Shown here: positions 1 through 9,549 of the stretch, piece after piece
How the letters are laid out: the number at the start of each line of letters is the position of its first letter
Numbering within the stretch: position 1 is the stretch's first letter
Source: Atopomonas sediminilitoris
GTDB taxonomy: Bacteria > Pseudomonadota > Gammaproteobacteria > Pseudomonadales > Pseudomonadaceae
Direction of reading: 5' to 3'
Length of the DNA stretch: 64,000 nt
NCBI RefSeq assembly: GCF_022601735.1
Contig: NZ_JAKUMM010000003.1
Location: forward strand, 62,001 to 126,000
Program-made: the position numbers and the translations under genes
Notes under the pieces: generated by a model
The model's input: the letters and a program-made list of their open reading frames with translations, nothing else
The model's database searches: none
What the model was told of the DNA's origin: nothing

Positions 1-1
1 C

Positions 2-922
2 GAGGCCGGCGCGCCAGCCGGCTTGTTGCAGGTGCTGCACGGCGCGCGCGAGCCGGTCGATGCGCTGCTGACCCACCCGGACATTCGCGCGATTTCTTTT
101 GTTGGCTCGGTACCGGTGGGGCAACACGTGTATCGCACCGGCACCCAGCATTTAAAGCGTGTACAGGCCTTCGCCGGGGCAAAAAACCACATGGTGATCA
201 TGCCCGACGCGCCGAAAGATCAGGTCCTCAGCAACTTAGTTGGCGCCAGCTGCGGCGCGGCCGGGCAGCGCTGCATGGCCATCAGCGTGGCTGTATTTGT
301 CGGCGAATCAAAGCAGTGGATCCCAGAACTAGCCGAGCAAATGCAAAGCATCCAACCCGGCTACTGGAATGACCCCGCGGCCGCCTTTGGCCCCGTCATC
401 AACCCGCAGGCCAAGCAACGTGTGCTGCGCCTGATTGCTGAAGGCAAAGCCGAAGGTGCCGAGTGCTTGCTCGACGGCAGTGACTGCACGGTGGCCGGCT
501 ACCCTGACGGCAACTGGGTCGGCCCGACGTTATTTCGCGGCGTGACCACCAAGATGAGCCTGTACCGCGAAGAAATCTTCGGCCCAGTGCTGGTGTGCAT
601 GGAGGTCGACACCCTCGACGACGCCATTGCGCTGGTTAACAACAGCCCCTACGGCAACGGCACCAGCATCTTCACCCGCTCCGGCGGCGCCGCGCGCCAC
701 TATCAACACGCCGTTGAAGTCGGCCAAGTGGGGATCAACGTACCGATTCCGGTGCCACTACCGTTCTTCTCGTTTACCGGCTGGAAAGGCAGCTTCTACG
801 GCGACCTGCACGCCTACGGCAAACAGGCGATTCGCTTTTATACCGAAACCAAAACCGTGACCACGCGCTGGTTTGATGATGCCCCCGTCAGCGGGCCCAA
901 CATGACCATTCAACTGAAATGA
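2..922 (+). CDS. mmsA: Methylmalonate-semialdehyde dehydrogenase (CoA-acylating), C-terminal part
   Basis: The reading frame is open from the window edge, so the N-terminal part (roughly the first 200 residues of a ~500-residue enzyme) lies outside. The family oxidises methylmalonate semialdehyde to propionyl-CoA with NAD+ and CoA, the last step of valine catabolism. The piece shows the aldehyde-dehydrogenase core: a glycine-rich segment ([12 protein letters not shown]), the catalytic cysteine in [11 protein letters not shown], and the [13 protein letters not shown] motif. It heads a same-strand cluster with an acyl-CoA dehydrogenase, enoyl-CoA hydratase, hydrolase and mmsB, which fixes the pathway. 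The in-frame TTG at 23 is internal, not the start. Confidence 0.93.
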   Translation, partial: EAGAPAGLLQVLHGAREPVDALLTHPDIRAISFVGSVPVGQHVYRTGTQHLKRVQAFAGAKNHMVIMPDAPKDQVLSNLVGASCGAAGQRCMAISVAVFVGESKQWIPELAEQMQSIQPGYWNDPAAAFGPVINPQAKQRVLRLIAEGKAEGAECLLDGSDCTVAGYPDGNWVGPTLFRGVTTKMSLYREEIFGPVLVCMEVDTLDDAIALVNNSPYGNGTSIFTRSGGAARHYQHAVEVGQVGINVPIPVPLPFFSFTGWKGSFYGDLHAYGKQAIRFYTETKTVTTRWFDDAPVSGPNMTIQLK

Positions 923-1051
923 TCGCCACGGCATTGCGCTAAACCCCGCAGGGCTGGCGGTAGCCGCACGCCGAATCGCACACCCGCTGATTCGGCGTCA
1001 GCGCCAACCGCCCTTGCGCCGCACTGCCCGCCTTTGAAGAGTGAGCACAGC

Positions 1052-2215
1052 ATGGATTTTGAACTCAGCGAAGAACAACGTTTATTAGTCGACAGCGCCC
1101 GCCGCTTTGCCGCCGAGGCACTCACGCCCTTTACCGCCGACTGGGACCGCGACAGCCACTTTCCGGTGGATGTCATCAAGCGCGCCGCCGAGCAAGGCTA
1201 TCTGGCGCTGTATATCCCAGAAGACGATGGCGGCTTGGGCCTGTCGCGCCTGTCCACCAGCTTGATCTTTGAGCAGCTGGCCGCCGGTTGCGTGGCCACC
1301 ACCGCGTTTATCACCATCCACAACATGGCCAGCTGGATGCTCGCCAGCTTTGCCGATGCGGCGTTAAAAAACGCCTGGCTACCGCGCTTAGTCAGCGGTG
1401 AGCTGCTGGCCTCGTACTGCTTAACCGAGCCCGATGCTGGCTCCGATGCGGCCAACTTGCGCACCCGCGCCACACGCGAGGGCGACGAATACGTGCTCAA
1501 CGGCAGCAAGTGCTTTATCTCAGGCGCCGGCAGCACCGATGTGCTGATCGTGATGGCGCGCACCGGCGACCACGGCGCTAAAGGCGTGTCCTGCTTCTTG
1601 GTGCCAGCAGACACCGCCGGCATCGAATACGGCCGCAATGAGCTGAAGATGGGCTGGAAAGCCCAGCCGACGCGCACCATCACCTTCGACAACGTACGCA
1701 TTCCCGCCGGCCAGCGGATCGGACCAGAAGGCCAAGGCTTTACCTACGCCATGAAAGGCCTCGACGGTGGCCGCCTGAATATCGCCAGTTGCTCGCTAGG
1801 GGCGGCACAAGCAGCGCTGGAGCAAAGCCTGCGCTACGTCGAAGAACGTCAGCAGTTCGGTAAAACCTTGGCCAGCTTCCAAGCGCTGCAATTTAAGCTC
1901 GCCGACATGCTCACCGACCTGACCGCCAGCCGGCAGATGGTGCGCTTAGGCGCTGACAAGCTCGATCGCAGCCATCCTGAAGCCAGCTTGTTCTGCGCCA
2001 TGGCCAAGCGCTTGGCCACCGACCGTTGCTTTAACGTGTGCAATGAGGCCCTGCAGGTGCATGGCGGCTATGGTTATCTCAATGACTACCCACTGGAGCG
2101 CTGGGTACGCGATAGCCGCGTGCATCAGATTCTGGAAGGCACCAACGAAATCATGCGCGTGATCATCGCGCGGCGTCTGCTCGAGCAAGGCGGCATGCTC
2201 GACGGCCTGCTGTAA
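1052..2215 (+). CDS. Acyl-CoA dehydrogenase, probably isobutyryl-CoA dehydrogenase
   Basis: A 387-residue FAD flavoenzyme of usual family length. It has the first acyl-CoA dehydrogenase signature (CLTEPDAGSDAANLRT) and the C-terminal QVHGGYGYLNDYPLERW segment followed by QILEGTNEI, which carries the catalytic glutamate. By context it converts isobutyryl-CoA to methacrylyl-CoA in valine breakdown. Start chosen at the ATG giving MDFELSEEQ, the normal N-terminus of the family; an upstream TTG at 1034 would add an atypical extension. It lies about 130 bp after mmsA and 15 bp before the hydratase gene. Substrate assignment is from the neighbours; a 2-methylbutyryl- or short-chain specificity cannot be excluded. 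Confidence 0.92.
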   Translation: MDFELSEEQRLLVDSARRFAAEALTPFTADWDRDSHFPVDVIKRAAEQGYLALYIPEDDGGLGLSRLSTSLIFEQLAAGCVATTAFITIHNMASWMLASFADAALKNAWLPRLVSGELLASYCLTEPDAGSDAANLRTRATREGDEYVLNGSKCFISGAGSTDVLIVMARTGDHGAKGVSCFLVPADTAGIEYGRNELKMGWKAQPTRTITFDNVRIPAGQRIGPEGQGFTYAMKGLDGGRLNIASCSLGAAQAALEQSLRYVEERQQFGKTLASFQALQFKLADMLTDLTASRQMVRLGADKLDRSHPEASLFCAMAKRLATDRCFNVCNEALQVHGGYGYLNDYPLERWVRDSRVHQILEGTNEIMRVIIARRLLEQGGMLDGLL

Positions 2216-2230
2216 CCCAAGGAGAACCCT

Positions 2231-3049
2231 ATGAGCACAGCCTTAGAACCCTACAAAAGCGGCCCGTTTGATCTCACCCACAAACTGATGCTGGAAAAGT
2301 GCGGCCACACCGCGCTGATCACCATCAACAATCCAGCAGCCAATACTTGGGATCGCGATTCGCTGATCGGCTTAAAAATGATCGTCGAGCACCTAAACCG
2401 CGACGACGACATTTACGCCTTGGTGATCACCGGCCAAGGCGAGAAGTTTTTCTCCGCCGGCGCCGACCTAAAACTGTTTGCCGATGGCGACAAAGCCCGC
2501 GCCCGTGAAATGGCCCGCCGCTTTGGCGAGGCCTTTGAGGCCCTGCGCGACTTTCGCGGGGTATCGATTGCCGCCATCAACGGCTACGCCATGGGCGGCG
2601 GCCTAGAGTGCGCGTTGGCCTGCGACATTCGCATTGCCGAACGCCACGCCCAGCTCGCCCTGCCAGAAGCCACAGTGGGTCTGCTGCCCTGCGCCGGCGG
2701 CACCCAACATTTGAGCTGGCTGGTCGGCGAAGGCTGGGCTAAGCGCATGATTTTGTGCGGTGAACGTGTCGACGCCAACACCGCCGCGCGCATTGGCTTA
2801 GTCGAAGAAGTGGTCGACAGCGGCGAAGGCAAGCACCGCGCCTTGCTCTTGGCCAGCAAAGTGGCGCTGCAAAGCCCCGTGGCCGTGCGCACCATCAAGC
2901 CGCTGATCCAAGGTGCCCGCGAGCGTGCGCCCAACACCTGGCTGCCCGAAGAGCGCGAGCGTTTTGTCGATCTGTTTGATGCCGACGACACCCGCGAAGG
3001 CGTCAATGCATTCTTAGACAAGCGCCCCGCGCAATGGCGCAATCAATAA
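2231..3049 (+). CDS. Enoyl-CoA hydratase/isomerase family protein (valine pathway)
   Basis: A 272-residue crotonase-fold protein. The oxyanion-hole segments FFSAGADLKLF and AINGYAMGGGLECALACD are present, with the acidic residues expected for hydration in GGGLECAL and LPEATVGLLP. In this cluster it would hydrate methacrylyl-CoA to 3-hydroxyisobutyryl-CoA. A good ribosome binding site (AAGGAGAA) precedes the ATG. It sits 9 bp before the hydrolase gene and is clearly translated from the same message. Crotonase-family members are hard to separate by sequence alone, so the exact substrate is inferred from the operon. Confidence 0.9.
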   Translation: MSTALEPYKSGPFDLTHKLMLEKCGHTALITINNPAANTWDRDSLIGLKMIVEHLNRDDDIYALVITGQGEKFFSAGADLKLFADGDKARAREMARRFGEAFEALRDFRGVSIAAINGYAMGGGLECALACDIRIAERHAQLALPEATVGLLPCAGGTQHLSWLVGEGWAKRMILCGERVDANTAARIGLVEEVVDSGEGKHRALLLASKVALQSPVAVRTIKPLIQGARERAPNTWLPEERERFVDLFDADDTREGVNAFLDKRPAQWRNQ

Positions 3050-3058
3050 GAGGTGGCT

Positions 3059-4168
3059 ATGCACGTACAGTTTGAAGAGCGCCCAAGCCTGCACGGCTTT
3101 AGCATCGGCATTGCCACACTCAACAGCGAAAAAAGCCTTAACGCGCTGTCGCTGCCAATGATCGAAGCGCTGGCCAAGCAACTGAATGCCTGGGCGGACG
3201 CCGCGCATATCAGCGCCGTGGTCTTACGCGGTGCGGGTAGCAAAGCCTTTTGCGCTGGCGGCGATGTAGTCGATCTGGTCAAAGCATGCCACCAACACCC
3301 CGGCGAAGCGCCACCGCTGGCCGAGCGCTTCTTCGCCGACGAATATCGCCTCGACCACGCCATCCACACCTACCCCAAGCCCTTTATTTGCTGGGCACAC
3401 GGTTATGTGATGGGCGGCGGCATGGGCTTGATGCAAGGCGCCGGCGTGCGCATCGTCACCCCCAGCACGCGTTTGGCCATGCCAGAAATCAGCATTGGCT
3501 TATTTCCGGATGTGGGCGGCAGTTGGTTCTTAACCCGCCTGCCCGGCCAATTGGGGCTGTTCTTGGCCTTGACCGCCGCGCACGTCAACGCCAGCGATGC
3601 ACTCGGTTTGGGCTTGGCCGATCGTTTCTTGCTGGATGAACAACAAGAAGCCTTGCTCGCCGGCTTAGTGCAAATCAATTGGCAAGAACGCAGCCAAGAG
3701 CAATTACTGAGCCTGCTGCAAGCGTTGGAACACGAAGCACAAGCCCAGCGCCCAGACCCGCAATGGCTGCCACGACAAGCGCAGATCAACCAATGGTTGG
3801 ATGTCGCCGACGCCAGCGCGGCGTGGCAAGCCATCAGCGACCTGCACGACCACAGTGACGCCCTGCTGGCACGCGCCAGCAAAACCCTGCGCGGCGGCTG
3901 CCCGCTTACGGCGGCGCTGGTGTGGGAGCAAATCCGCCGCGCACGGCATTTATCACTCGGCGGGGTGTTTCGCATGGAATACGCCATGGCGCTCAACTGT
4001 TGCCGTCATCCCGAATTTGCCGAAGGGGTACGCGCCCGCTTGATCGACAAAGATCAGCAACCGGCATGGCATTGGCCCAACATCGCCGACATTCCACAGG
4101 CGGTGATTGAGGCGCACTTTGCTGCCGCTTGGCAGGGAACGCATCCCTTGCATGACCTAACGCCGTAA
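3059..4168 (+). CDS. 3-hydroxyisobutyryl-CoA hydrolase
   Basis: A 369-residue crotonase-family protein, longer than the preceding hydratase because of the C-terminal extension typical of HIBYL-CoA hydrolases. Visible motifs are AFCAGGDVVDLV, the oxyanion-hole loop GYVMGGGMGLM and MPEISIGLFPDVGGSW, all characteristic of this subfamily. It releases free 3-hydroxyisobutyrate from its CoA thioester, which mmsB then oxidises. ATG at 3059 is preferred over the in-frame GTG at 3053 because AGAGG at 3049-3053 is well spaced for it. Fourth gene of the valine cluster. Confidence 0.92.
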   Translation: MHVQFEERPSLHGFSIGIATLNSEKSLNALSLPMIEALAKQLNAWADAAHISAVVLRGAGSKAFCAGGDVVDLVKACHQHPGEAPPLAERFFADEYRLDHAIHTYPKPFICWAHGYVMGGGMGLMQGAGVRIVTPSTRLAMPEISIGLFPDVGGSWFLTRLPGQLGLFLALTAAHVNASDALGLGLADRFLLDEQQEALLAGLVQINWQERSQEQLLSLLQALEHEAQAQRPDPQWLPRQAQINQWLDVADASAAWQAISDLHDHSDALLARASKTLRGGCPLTAALVWEQIRRARHLSLGGVFRMEYAMALNCCRHPEFAEGVRARLIDKDQQPAWHWPNIADIPQAVIEAHFAAAWQGTHPLHDLTP

Positions 4169-4218
4169 CCCGTGAGCGTTGCCTCACTCACCGCCCTGCA
4201 TTGAGACAAGGACCCAAC

Positions 4219-5121
4219 ATGACCAGCATTGCATTTATCGGCCTCGGCAACATGGGCCTGCCCATGGCACTCAACCTGCTCAAAGCCGGCCATACGGTGC
4301 GCGGCTTTGACTTAGTCGCCACCAGCTTGCAGCAACTCAGCGCCGCCGGCGGCCTCGCCGCCGGCGGCCTCGCCGCCAACAGCGCCGCCGAAGCTATACA
4401 AGGCGCCGAAGTCGTGATTTCGATGCTGCCGGCCAGCCAGCATGTTGAAGGCTTGTATTTGGGCGATGGCGGCCTGCTCAGCCAACTGCCAGCCAATACC
4501 TTGGTACTGGAATGCTCGACCATCGCCCCCGACAGCGCACGCAAAGTGCACAGCGCGGCCCACGAGCGCGGCATTACGATGCTCGACGCACCGGTCTCCG
4601 GCGGCACCGCAGGCGCGGCGGGCGGCACCTTGACCTTTATGGTCGGCGGCAGTGTCGAAGCGCTCAAACAAGCGCGACCGATTCTTGAGTGCATGGGTAA
4701 AAACATTTACCACGCCGGCCCCGACGGCGCAGGGCAAGTGGCCAAGGTGTGCAACAACCAATTGCTGGCCGTGCACATGCTCGGCACCGCCGAAGCACTG
4801 GCCTTAGGCGTGGCCAATGGGCTGGATGCTGGCGTGCTGAGTGAAATCATGCGCCAGAGCTCGGGCGGCAATTGGAGCCTAGAAAAATACAATCCTTGGC
4901 CCGGCGTGATGGACAACGTACCCGCCAGCAAAGGCTACAGCGGTGGCTTTATGGCCGAGCTTATGAGCAAAGACTTAGGCCTTGCCCAGCAAGCCGCACA
5001 AAGCGTCGCGGCCAGCACGCCGATGGGCAGCTTGGCCTTAGCGCTGTATCGCCAGCTGCTGCTGCAAGGCAAGGGCAAGCTGGATTTCTCGGCGGTGCAG
5101 CAGTTGTTTACGCGCCCTTAA
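4219..5121 (+). CDS. mmsB: 3-hydroxyisobutyrate dehydrogenase
   Basis: A 300-residue NAD-dependent beta-hydroxyacid dehydrogenase. The N-terminus has the Rossmann nucleotide-binding motif FIGLGNMGLPMA, then the substrate-binding signature DAPVSGGTAGAAGGTL and the catalytic-lysine region GQVAKVCNNQLL. It oxidises 3-hydroxyisobutyrate to methylmalonate semialdehyde, the substrate of mmsA at the start of the cluster. Start at the ATG giving MTSIAFIGLG, preceded by AAGGA. A perfect 15-bp tandem duplication at 4345-4374 encodes a repeated AAGGL inside the N-terminal domain, a slippage-type polymorphism that keeps the frame. Confidence 0.94.
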   Translation: MTSIAFIGLGNMGLPMALNLLKAGHTVRGFDLVATSLQQLSAAGGLAAGGLAANSAAEAIQGAEVVISMLPASQHVEGLYLGDGGLLSQLPANTLVLECSTIAPDSARKVHSAAHERGITMLDAPVSGGTAGAAGGTLTFMVGGSVEALKQARPILECMGKNIYHAGPDGAGQVAKVCNNQLLAVHMLGTAEALALGVANGLDAGVLSEIMRQSSGGNWSLEKYNPWPGVMDNVPASKGYSGGFMAELMSKDLGLAQQAAQSVAASTPMGSLALALYRQLLLQGKGKLDFSAVQQLFTRP

Positions 5122-5178
5122 TCTTGTTCAACAGCGCGCAATTGCCCACACTGCCAACAGCAACTAAGGAGTGTGGGC

Positions 5179-5835
5179 ATGCCGCTGGTGTACTGGGCCA
5201 ATAGCAAACGTTTTACCCTGCTGTTTTTAAACTGTGTGGTGATGACCAGCCTGTTGCTGTTCCCGCACAAGATCCCCTACCTCAACATGACGGCACTGAC
5301 CTTGTTCAGCCTCAGCGCCCTACATGCCCTGCACAACCGCAAGCTGTACTTGTGGCTACTGCTGCCGCTGTTACTGAGTAACTACCTGTTTAACTTGCTG
5401 CACTTAGACGAATCACTCGAACTGATCAAAGCGCTATTACTGCTGGGCGTGTTTAGCGCCTTAACCGGCGGCCTGTTTGTGCACATGGTGCGTTTTCGTC
5501 CGGTCAGCGCTGACTTACTGTTTGGCTTGATTGCGGTTTATTTGATGATCGCCATGGGCTTTGCCATGGGACACGCCATTGTGCAGGCGCTCGACCAAGA
5601 CGCTTACTTGATCAGCAGCCAACCGGATACCCTGCCGCATCTGCACGACATGATGTATTTCTCGCTAGTCACACTCACCACCGTCGGTTACGGCGACCTG
5701 CTGCCGATGACCCCATGGGCGCGCTTATTGGCCAGTGCCGAAGGGGTTATTGGGGTGATGTTTATTGCGCTAGGTGTGGCACGCGGCATCAACATGCTCA
5801 GCGAGCCCAATCCGCCCGGCCATGGCATGCCCTAA
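5179..5835 (+). CDS. Potassium-channel-like (ion channel 2 domain) membrane protein
   Basis: A 218-residue, very hydrophobic protein with about four to six membrane segments. The last two helices flank a pore loop with the selectivity filter TVGYGD (in SLVTLTTVGYGDLLPMTPWA), the hallmark of K+ channels. There is no visible regulatory RCK domain after the pore. AAGGAG at 5166-5171 is correctly spaced for the ATG at 5179. It follows mmsB by 57 bp and may be read from the same transcript, but no functional link to valine catabolism is apparent. K+ selectivity is inferred from the filter only. Confidence 0.85.
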   Translation: MPLVYWANSKRFTLLFLNCVVMTSLLLFPHKIPYLNMTALTLFSLSALHALHNRKLYLWLLLPLLLSNYLFNLLHLDESLELIKALLLLGVFSALTGGLFVHMVRFRPVSADLLFGLIAVYLMIAMGFAMGHAIVQALDQDAYLISSQPDTLPHLHDMMYFSLVTLTTVGYGDLLPMTPWARLLASAEGVIGVMFIALGVARGINMLSEPNPPGHGMP

Positions 5836-5870
5836 CCTGTTGATCAGCTAAGAAAAAACCACTTAATTGC

Positions 5871-5897
5871 GCCTGCTGGCTTCATTTGCCGGCAGGC
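5871..5897. terminator. Hairpin after the channel gene, possible terminator
   Basis: GCCTGCTGGC and GCCGGCAGGC pair with one G-T wobble around a 7-nt loop, 36 bp after the channel stop codon and before the tRNA. There is no T-run directly after it on the plus strand, so terminator function is only possible. Confidence 0.4.
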
Positions 5898-5959
5898 ATC
5901 TGGTTAAATGGCTGCGCCTTGAATGGTGGCAATCACCGCACAAGGCCATCGCGTTATAC

Positions 5960-6033
5960 GCGGGTGTAGTTCAATGGCAGAACTGCAGCTTCCCAAGCTG
6001 CTAGCGTGGGTTCGATTCCCATCACCCGCTCCA
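5960..6033 (+). tRNA. tRNA-Gly (anticodon CCC)
   Basis: A 74-nt cloverleaf can be folded by eye. The acceptor arm is GCGGGTG/CACCCGC, the D-arm region is TAGTTCAATGGCAGA, and the anticodon stem GCAGC/GCTGC encloses the loop TTCCCAA (anticodon CCC). The T arm is GTGGG/CCCAC with TTCGATT, the discriminator is T, and CCA is encoded. It decodes GGG. It stands alone between the channel gene and nnrS and is not the prophage attachment site. Confidence 0.97.
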
Positions 6034-6205
6034 TCCCCCTCAAGCACCTATCTCCTTTCAGTCTCAGCACATAGCCTTTGTACTGCGTCATCGCTTGCCT
6101 GCCGCTTAAACCTGACGCCGCCACTGATCAGCCATTTTTTGATACCAATCATGTTGTTACGCGGCAAAACGCGCAGACTAGCGAAGAACTTAGTAGGAGC
6201 CTGCC

Positions 6206-7390
6206 ATGCAGATTCTCGACAAACGCAGCGCCATGGCCATTCCGCCTCTTTTGCGCTTGGGTTTTCGCCCATTCTTTTTGGGCGGTGCCGTATTGGCACT
6301 ACTGGCTATCCCCGTGTGGCTGATTGCCTTGAGCGGCGGCTTTAGCCAAGCGCCTCTGGGCGGCTGGCTGGCGTGGCACCGCCATGAATTATTGTTTGGC
6401 TTTGCGGGGGCCATCATTGCCGGCTTTTTACTCACCGCGGTACAAAGCTGGACCGGTCAACCGGGGCTTAGCGGTCGCCCACTCGCCGCGCTCGCGCTGC
6501 TGTGGCTGTTAGGCCGCTTGAGCTGGTTTGCCGAGGCCGGCTGGTTGCTGTGGTTAAGTAACGTGCTGTTTCTTGTCGCCGTGGCCGTGGTGATGGGCCG
6601 CACTCTGTATAAGGTTAAACAAACCCGCAACTACCCCATCGTGCTGGTTTTAGGGCTGTTGGCTTTGGTCGACGGGGTCACCCTGAACGCCGTGCTCAAT
6701 CACGCCGAGCCAGTTCAACGCCAAGGCGTACTCGGCGGACTGTGGCTGGTGGTCGCCATGATGACGTTGATCGGCGGCCGGGTTATCCCCTTCTTTACCC
6801 AGCGCGGCCTTGGTCGCTTGCAGCAAGTACCGGCACAGCCCAAGCTCGATGGCGCCTTGCTGGGTGGCAGCATTGCCATGGCCTTGCTGCATGTCAGCGG
6901 CCTCGCACTCAGCGCCAGCGTTTGGATGGCTGCCTTGTTTATCGCCTTAGGCGCGGGCCACGCTTGCCGTTTTTATCGCTGGCTAGATAAAGACGTGGTC
7001 AAGGTGCCATTGCTGTGGTCGCTGCATGCGTCTTACCTGTGGCTAATCATCGCCTGCGTAGGCTTTGCGCTGTGGCATTTAGGCGTGATTGATACCTTTA
7101 GCCAAGCGACCCATGCACTGGCCATCGGCGCGATGGCGGGCATGATTTTGGCCATGCTGGCGCGCGTCAGCTTGGGCCATACCGGTCGCCCGCTGCAGCC
7201 CCCTGCGGCGATGAATCTGGCGTTCATGTTGCTCAACGCCGCCGCGCTGAGTCGCGTACTGCTGACGCTCGTCGTCTACCAAGACGGTTTATGGCTGGCT
7301 GGCTTGTGCTGGGCCAGCGCCTTCGGTCTGTTTTTGTGGCATTACGCGCCAATGCTCTGCCAAACCCGTGTGGACGGCCATCCGGGCTAA
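6206..7390 (+). CDS. nnrS: NnrS family haem/copper membrane protein
   Basis: A 394-residue integral membrane protein with about 12 hydrophobic segments and the NnrS family opening (LLRLGFRPFFLGGAVLALL), GWLAWHRHELLFGF, and RVIPFFTQRGLG. NnrS proteins are linked to the nitric-oxide stress response and denitrification regulons and are reported to bind haem and copper; several membrane histidines (HRHE, HASY, LGHTGRP) are visible. TAGGAGC lies at good spacing before the ATG. No NO-responsive FNR/NnrR-type site was confidently identified upstream. Confidence 0.92.
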   Translation: MQILDKRSAMAIPPLLRLGFRPFFLGGAVLALLAIPVWLIALSGGFSQAPLGGWLAWHRHELLFGFAGAIIAGFLLTAVQSWTGQPGLSGRPLAALALLWLLGRLSWFAEAGWLLWLSNVLFLVAVAVVMGRTLYKVKQTRNYPIVLVLGLLALVDGVTLNAVLNHAEPVQRQGVLGGLWLVVAMMTLIGGRVIPFFTQRGLGRLQQVPAQPKLDGALLGGSIAMALLHVSGLALSASVWMAALFIALGAGHACRFYRWLDKDVVKVPLLWSLHASYLWLIIACVGFALWHLGVIDTFSQATHALAIGAMAGMILAMLARVSLGHTGRPLQPPAAMNLAFMLLNAAALSRVLLTLVVYQDGLWLAGLCWASAFGLFLWHYAPMLCQTRVDGHPG

Positions 7391-7431
7391 CTCTGATAAG
7401 CTCTGGCGCACCATCGTATTGAGGTGCGCCA

Positions 7432-8217
7432 GTGACAGCGCCACAGCCCAATCCTAACCCGTTGTTTTGCGCAGACTGGCGCTGGCAGTGGCCGACTGAA
7501 CTAGCGCACACCGGCATCGCCTTGCAGGCCTGTCGCTTTAGCCCCACGGACTTAGCCCCAGCGTTAGCAGCAGATTCGTCTGCTAACCAAGCGCATCGCC
7601 TCCCCCTTCCACTCACGCTGCCAGCACACCTAACAAACGCAGCCATTAAGCGCCAATGCGAGTACTTGGCCGGGCGCTGGTGCGTGTTGCAAGCGCAGAA
7701 AAAACTAAAGTTTGCTGAGCAAGTACCCAGCATCGGCGCTGACCGTGCGCCGCAGTGGCCGGCCGGGCAAATCGGCAGCATCAGCCACAGCCACAGCCAA
7801 GCCGTTGCTATCGTCGCAGACAGCCTTCACTGGCAAGGGATCGGGGTCGATATCGAAGTGTGCTTAAGTGCCGCGCGAGCACAGCGTTTAGCCGGTGAGA
7901 TCCTGACCGATGAAGAGTTAAGCGCTTGGCAAGCCCTGCCGCAAAGCGCGCAAGCGGCGCATGTCACGCTGGCATTTTGCTTAAAAGAGGCGCTGTTTAA
8001 GACGCTCTACCCACTCACTCAAACGCGTTTTTATTTCCACGACGCCCACGTCGTGCTCAGCGCCGAGGCCACTAGTTCCAAGGGCCAAGCCCAGCTGACC
8101 CTCAACCGTGAGCTAAGCCCAGCATGGCCAATAGGCAGCCGTGTGACCGCGCACTGGCAATGGCAGACAAACAGCGTGCTCGGGCTCATCGCCCTAGCTC
8201 ATACAGAAACAAGCTAA
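7432..8217 (+). CDS. 4'-phosphopantetheinyl transferase superfamily protein
   Basis: A 261-residue Sfp-type transferase. The two Mg2+/CoA-binding motifs are visible: IGVDIEVC near residue 140 and FCLKEALFK near residue 182, the latter carrying the conserved Lys-Glu. These enzymes load phosphopantetheine from CoA onto acyl- or peptidyl-carrier proteins. The start is a GTG at 7432 with GAGGTG upstream; no better ATG lies in frame. Flanked by nnrS and rlmF on the same strand with no functional connection. The target carrier protein cannot be told from the sequence. Confidence 0.85.
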   Translation: MTAPQPNPNPLFCADWRWQWPTELAHTGIALQACRFSPTDLAPALAADSSANQAHRLPLPLTLPAHLTNAAIKRQCEYLAGRWCVLQAQKKLKFAEQVPSIGADRAPQWPAGQIGSISHSHSQAVAIVADSLHWQGIGVDIEVCLSAARAQRLAGEILTDEELSAWQALPQSAQAAHVTLAFCLKEALFKTLYPLTQTRFYFHDAHVVLSAEATSSKGQAQLTLNRELSPAWPIGSRVTAHWQWQTNSVLGLIALAHTETS

Positions 8218-8280
8218 CGATCTGAGCCATTGTGGGACAATGCCCACCACTGTTGATCATCGAATTGCCCAGCCTCGCCC

Positions 8281-9321
8281 ATGCCAAACACCCAGCGCCC
8301 CACTTCAAAGCCTCGCCAGGCCAAACCCAGCAGCAAGCCCGCTAAGCAGCCAAAGCCCAGCACGGAGTCTTCGGCCAAAGCCAATCTGTTGCACCCGCGT
8401 AACCGTCATCAAGGGCGCTACGATTTTGTCGCGCTACTGCAAAGCTGCCCCGAGCTTGAGCCGTTTGTCATTCTCAATCCCTACGGTAAGCAAAGCCTCG
8501 ACTTTGCCAACCCGGCAGCGGTGCGCGTGTTCAACCGCGCGTTACTCAAGCAACTCTACGGCATCGCGCACTGGGATATTCCCGAAGGTTACCTGTGCCC
8601 GCCCGTACCCGGCCGTGCCGACTATGTGCACGGTTTGGCCGATTTGCTCGCCTTAGAAAACCAGCAAACGATACCGCGCGGCTTGCCCATCAAGGTGTTA
8701 GACATTGGCACCGGCGCCAACTGCATTTACCCACTGCTCGGGCACAGTGATTACGGCTGGCACTTTGTCGGCTCCGATATCGACCCCGTGGCGCTGGCCT
8801 CGGCCCAGCAGATCATCAACGCCAATGCAGGCTTTAACCAAGCCATCGAATTGCGCCAACAACAGCAGCGCGGGAAAATTTTCAGCGAGCTACTGCAGCC
8901 CGATGATTACTTTGACCTCACCTTGTGCAACCCGCCGTTTCACGCCAGTGCCGACGAGGCCGCCAGCGGCAGTCGGCGCAAATGGCAAAACCTCGGCCAA
9001 CGCGACCCCAAGCGCAAACTGCCGGCACTGAACTTCGGCGGACAAAGCAACGAGCTCTGGTGCACCGGCGGCGAGGCTTCATTTCTTAAGCGCATGCTGC
9101 GAGAAAGCGCTGACTGCGCCACGCAAGTGCTGTGGTTCAGCAGTTTGGTCTCCAAAAGCGGCAACCTGCCGGCGGTGTACAAGCAACTCGAACAATTGGG
9201 CGCCCACAAGGTGATCACCACCGACATGGCGCAAGGCCAAAAACAAAGCCGCTTTGTCGCGTGGAGCTTCCACAACGACGCGCAGCGACAACAGTGGCGC
9301 GAGCAGCGCTGGCAGTCATAA
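8281..9321 (+). CDS. rlmF: 23S rRNA (adenine-1618 N6)-methyltransferase
   Basis: A 346-residue protein with the RlmF hallmarks: a basic, low-complexity N-terminus (residues 1-35, [17 protein letters not shown]) followed by [14 protein letters not shown]. The SAM-binding motif is [16 protein letters not shown] and the N6-adenine methylase catalytic motif is LCNPPFHAS. It methylates A1618 of 23S rRNA using S-adenosylmethionine. It ends 132 bp before the original rimO start codon. No obvious Shine-Dalgarno is seen at the ATG. Confidence 0.95.
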   Translation: MPNTQRPTSKPRQAKPSSKPAKQPKPSTESSAKANLLHPRNRHQGRYDFVALLQSCPELEPFVILNPYGKQSLDFANPAAVRVFNRALLKQLYGIAHWDIPEGYLCPPVPGRADYVHGLADLLALENQQTIPRGLPIKVLDIGTGANCIYPLLGHSDYGWHFVGSDIDPVALASAQQIINANAGFNQAIELRQQQQRGKIFSELLQPDDYFDLTLCNPPFHASADEAASGSRRKWQNLGQRDPKRKLPALNFGGQSNELWCTGGEASFLKRMLRESADCATQVLWFSSLVSKSGNLPAVYKQLEQLGAHKVITTDMAQGQKQSRFVAWSFHNDAQRQQWREQRWQS

Positions 9322-9453
9322 AACGCCACAACCGAACGCCAAGACACGCGCGCACTCAAGCGCTAAGCGCTGGATAATCTGAATCAGCGCCGCTAGAATT
9401 GCGCACTTTTTGATCAACGACGCCCATTCAAAGCGTCTGATGAGGTTTGTTTG

Positions 9454-9549
9454 ATGTCCGCAACCACCCCTAAAGTTGGCTTTGTCAGCCTCGGCTGCCC
9501 TAACAATCCTCAAAATATACAAAATACTGCAGCAGCATCCTCTAGTTAG
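9454..9549 (+). pseudogene. rimO: Severed 5' end of rimO (attL side)
   Basis: The ATG at 9454 begins MSATTPKVGFVSLGCP, a normal RimO N-terminus, preceded by TGAGG. After the cysteine of GCP the sequence leaves RimO, reads NNPQNIQNTAAASSS and stops at 9549 (31 residues). The remainder of rimO lies at 48355-49635 on the far side of the prophage. This is the host promoter-proximal fragment left by integration. It encodes only the first of the N-terminal cluster cysteines and cannot be functional. Confidence 0.93.
9490..9500 (+). other. attL core
   Basis: CTCGGCTGCCC within the rimO remnant matches CTCGGGTGCCC at attR apart from one base. The crossover must lie within the shared TGCCC (9496-9500). 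To its right the phage half continues TAACAATCC and has TATAC at 9516-9520, which mirrors GTATA at 48332-48336 on the other phage half, as expected for the arms of an attP used by a serine integrase. Confidence 0.85.

Noticed and set aside
5923..6345. 140-residue open frame over the tRNA
   Set aside because: It runs through tRNA-Gly and into nnrS in another frame, and no protein-like pattern was seen.
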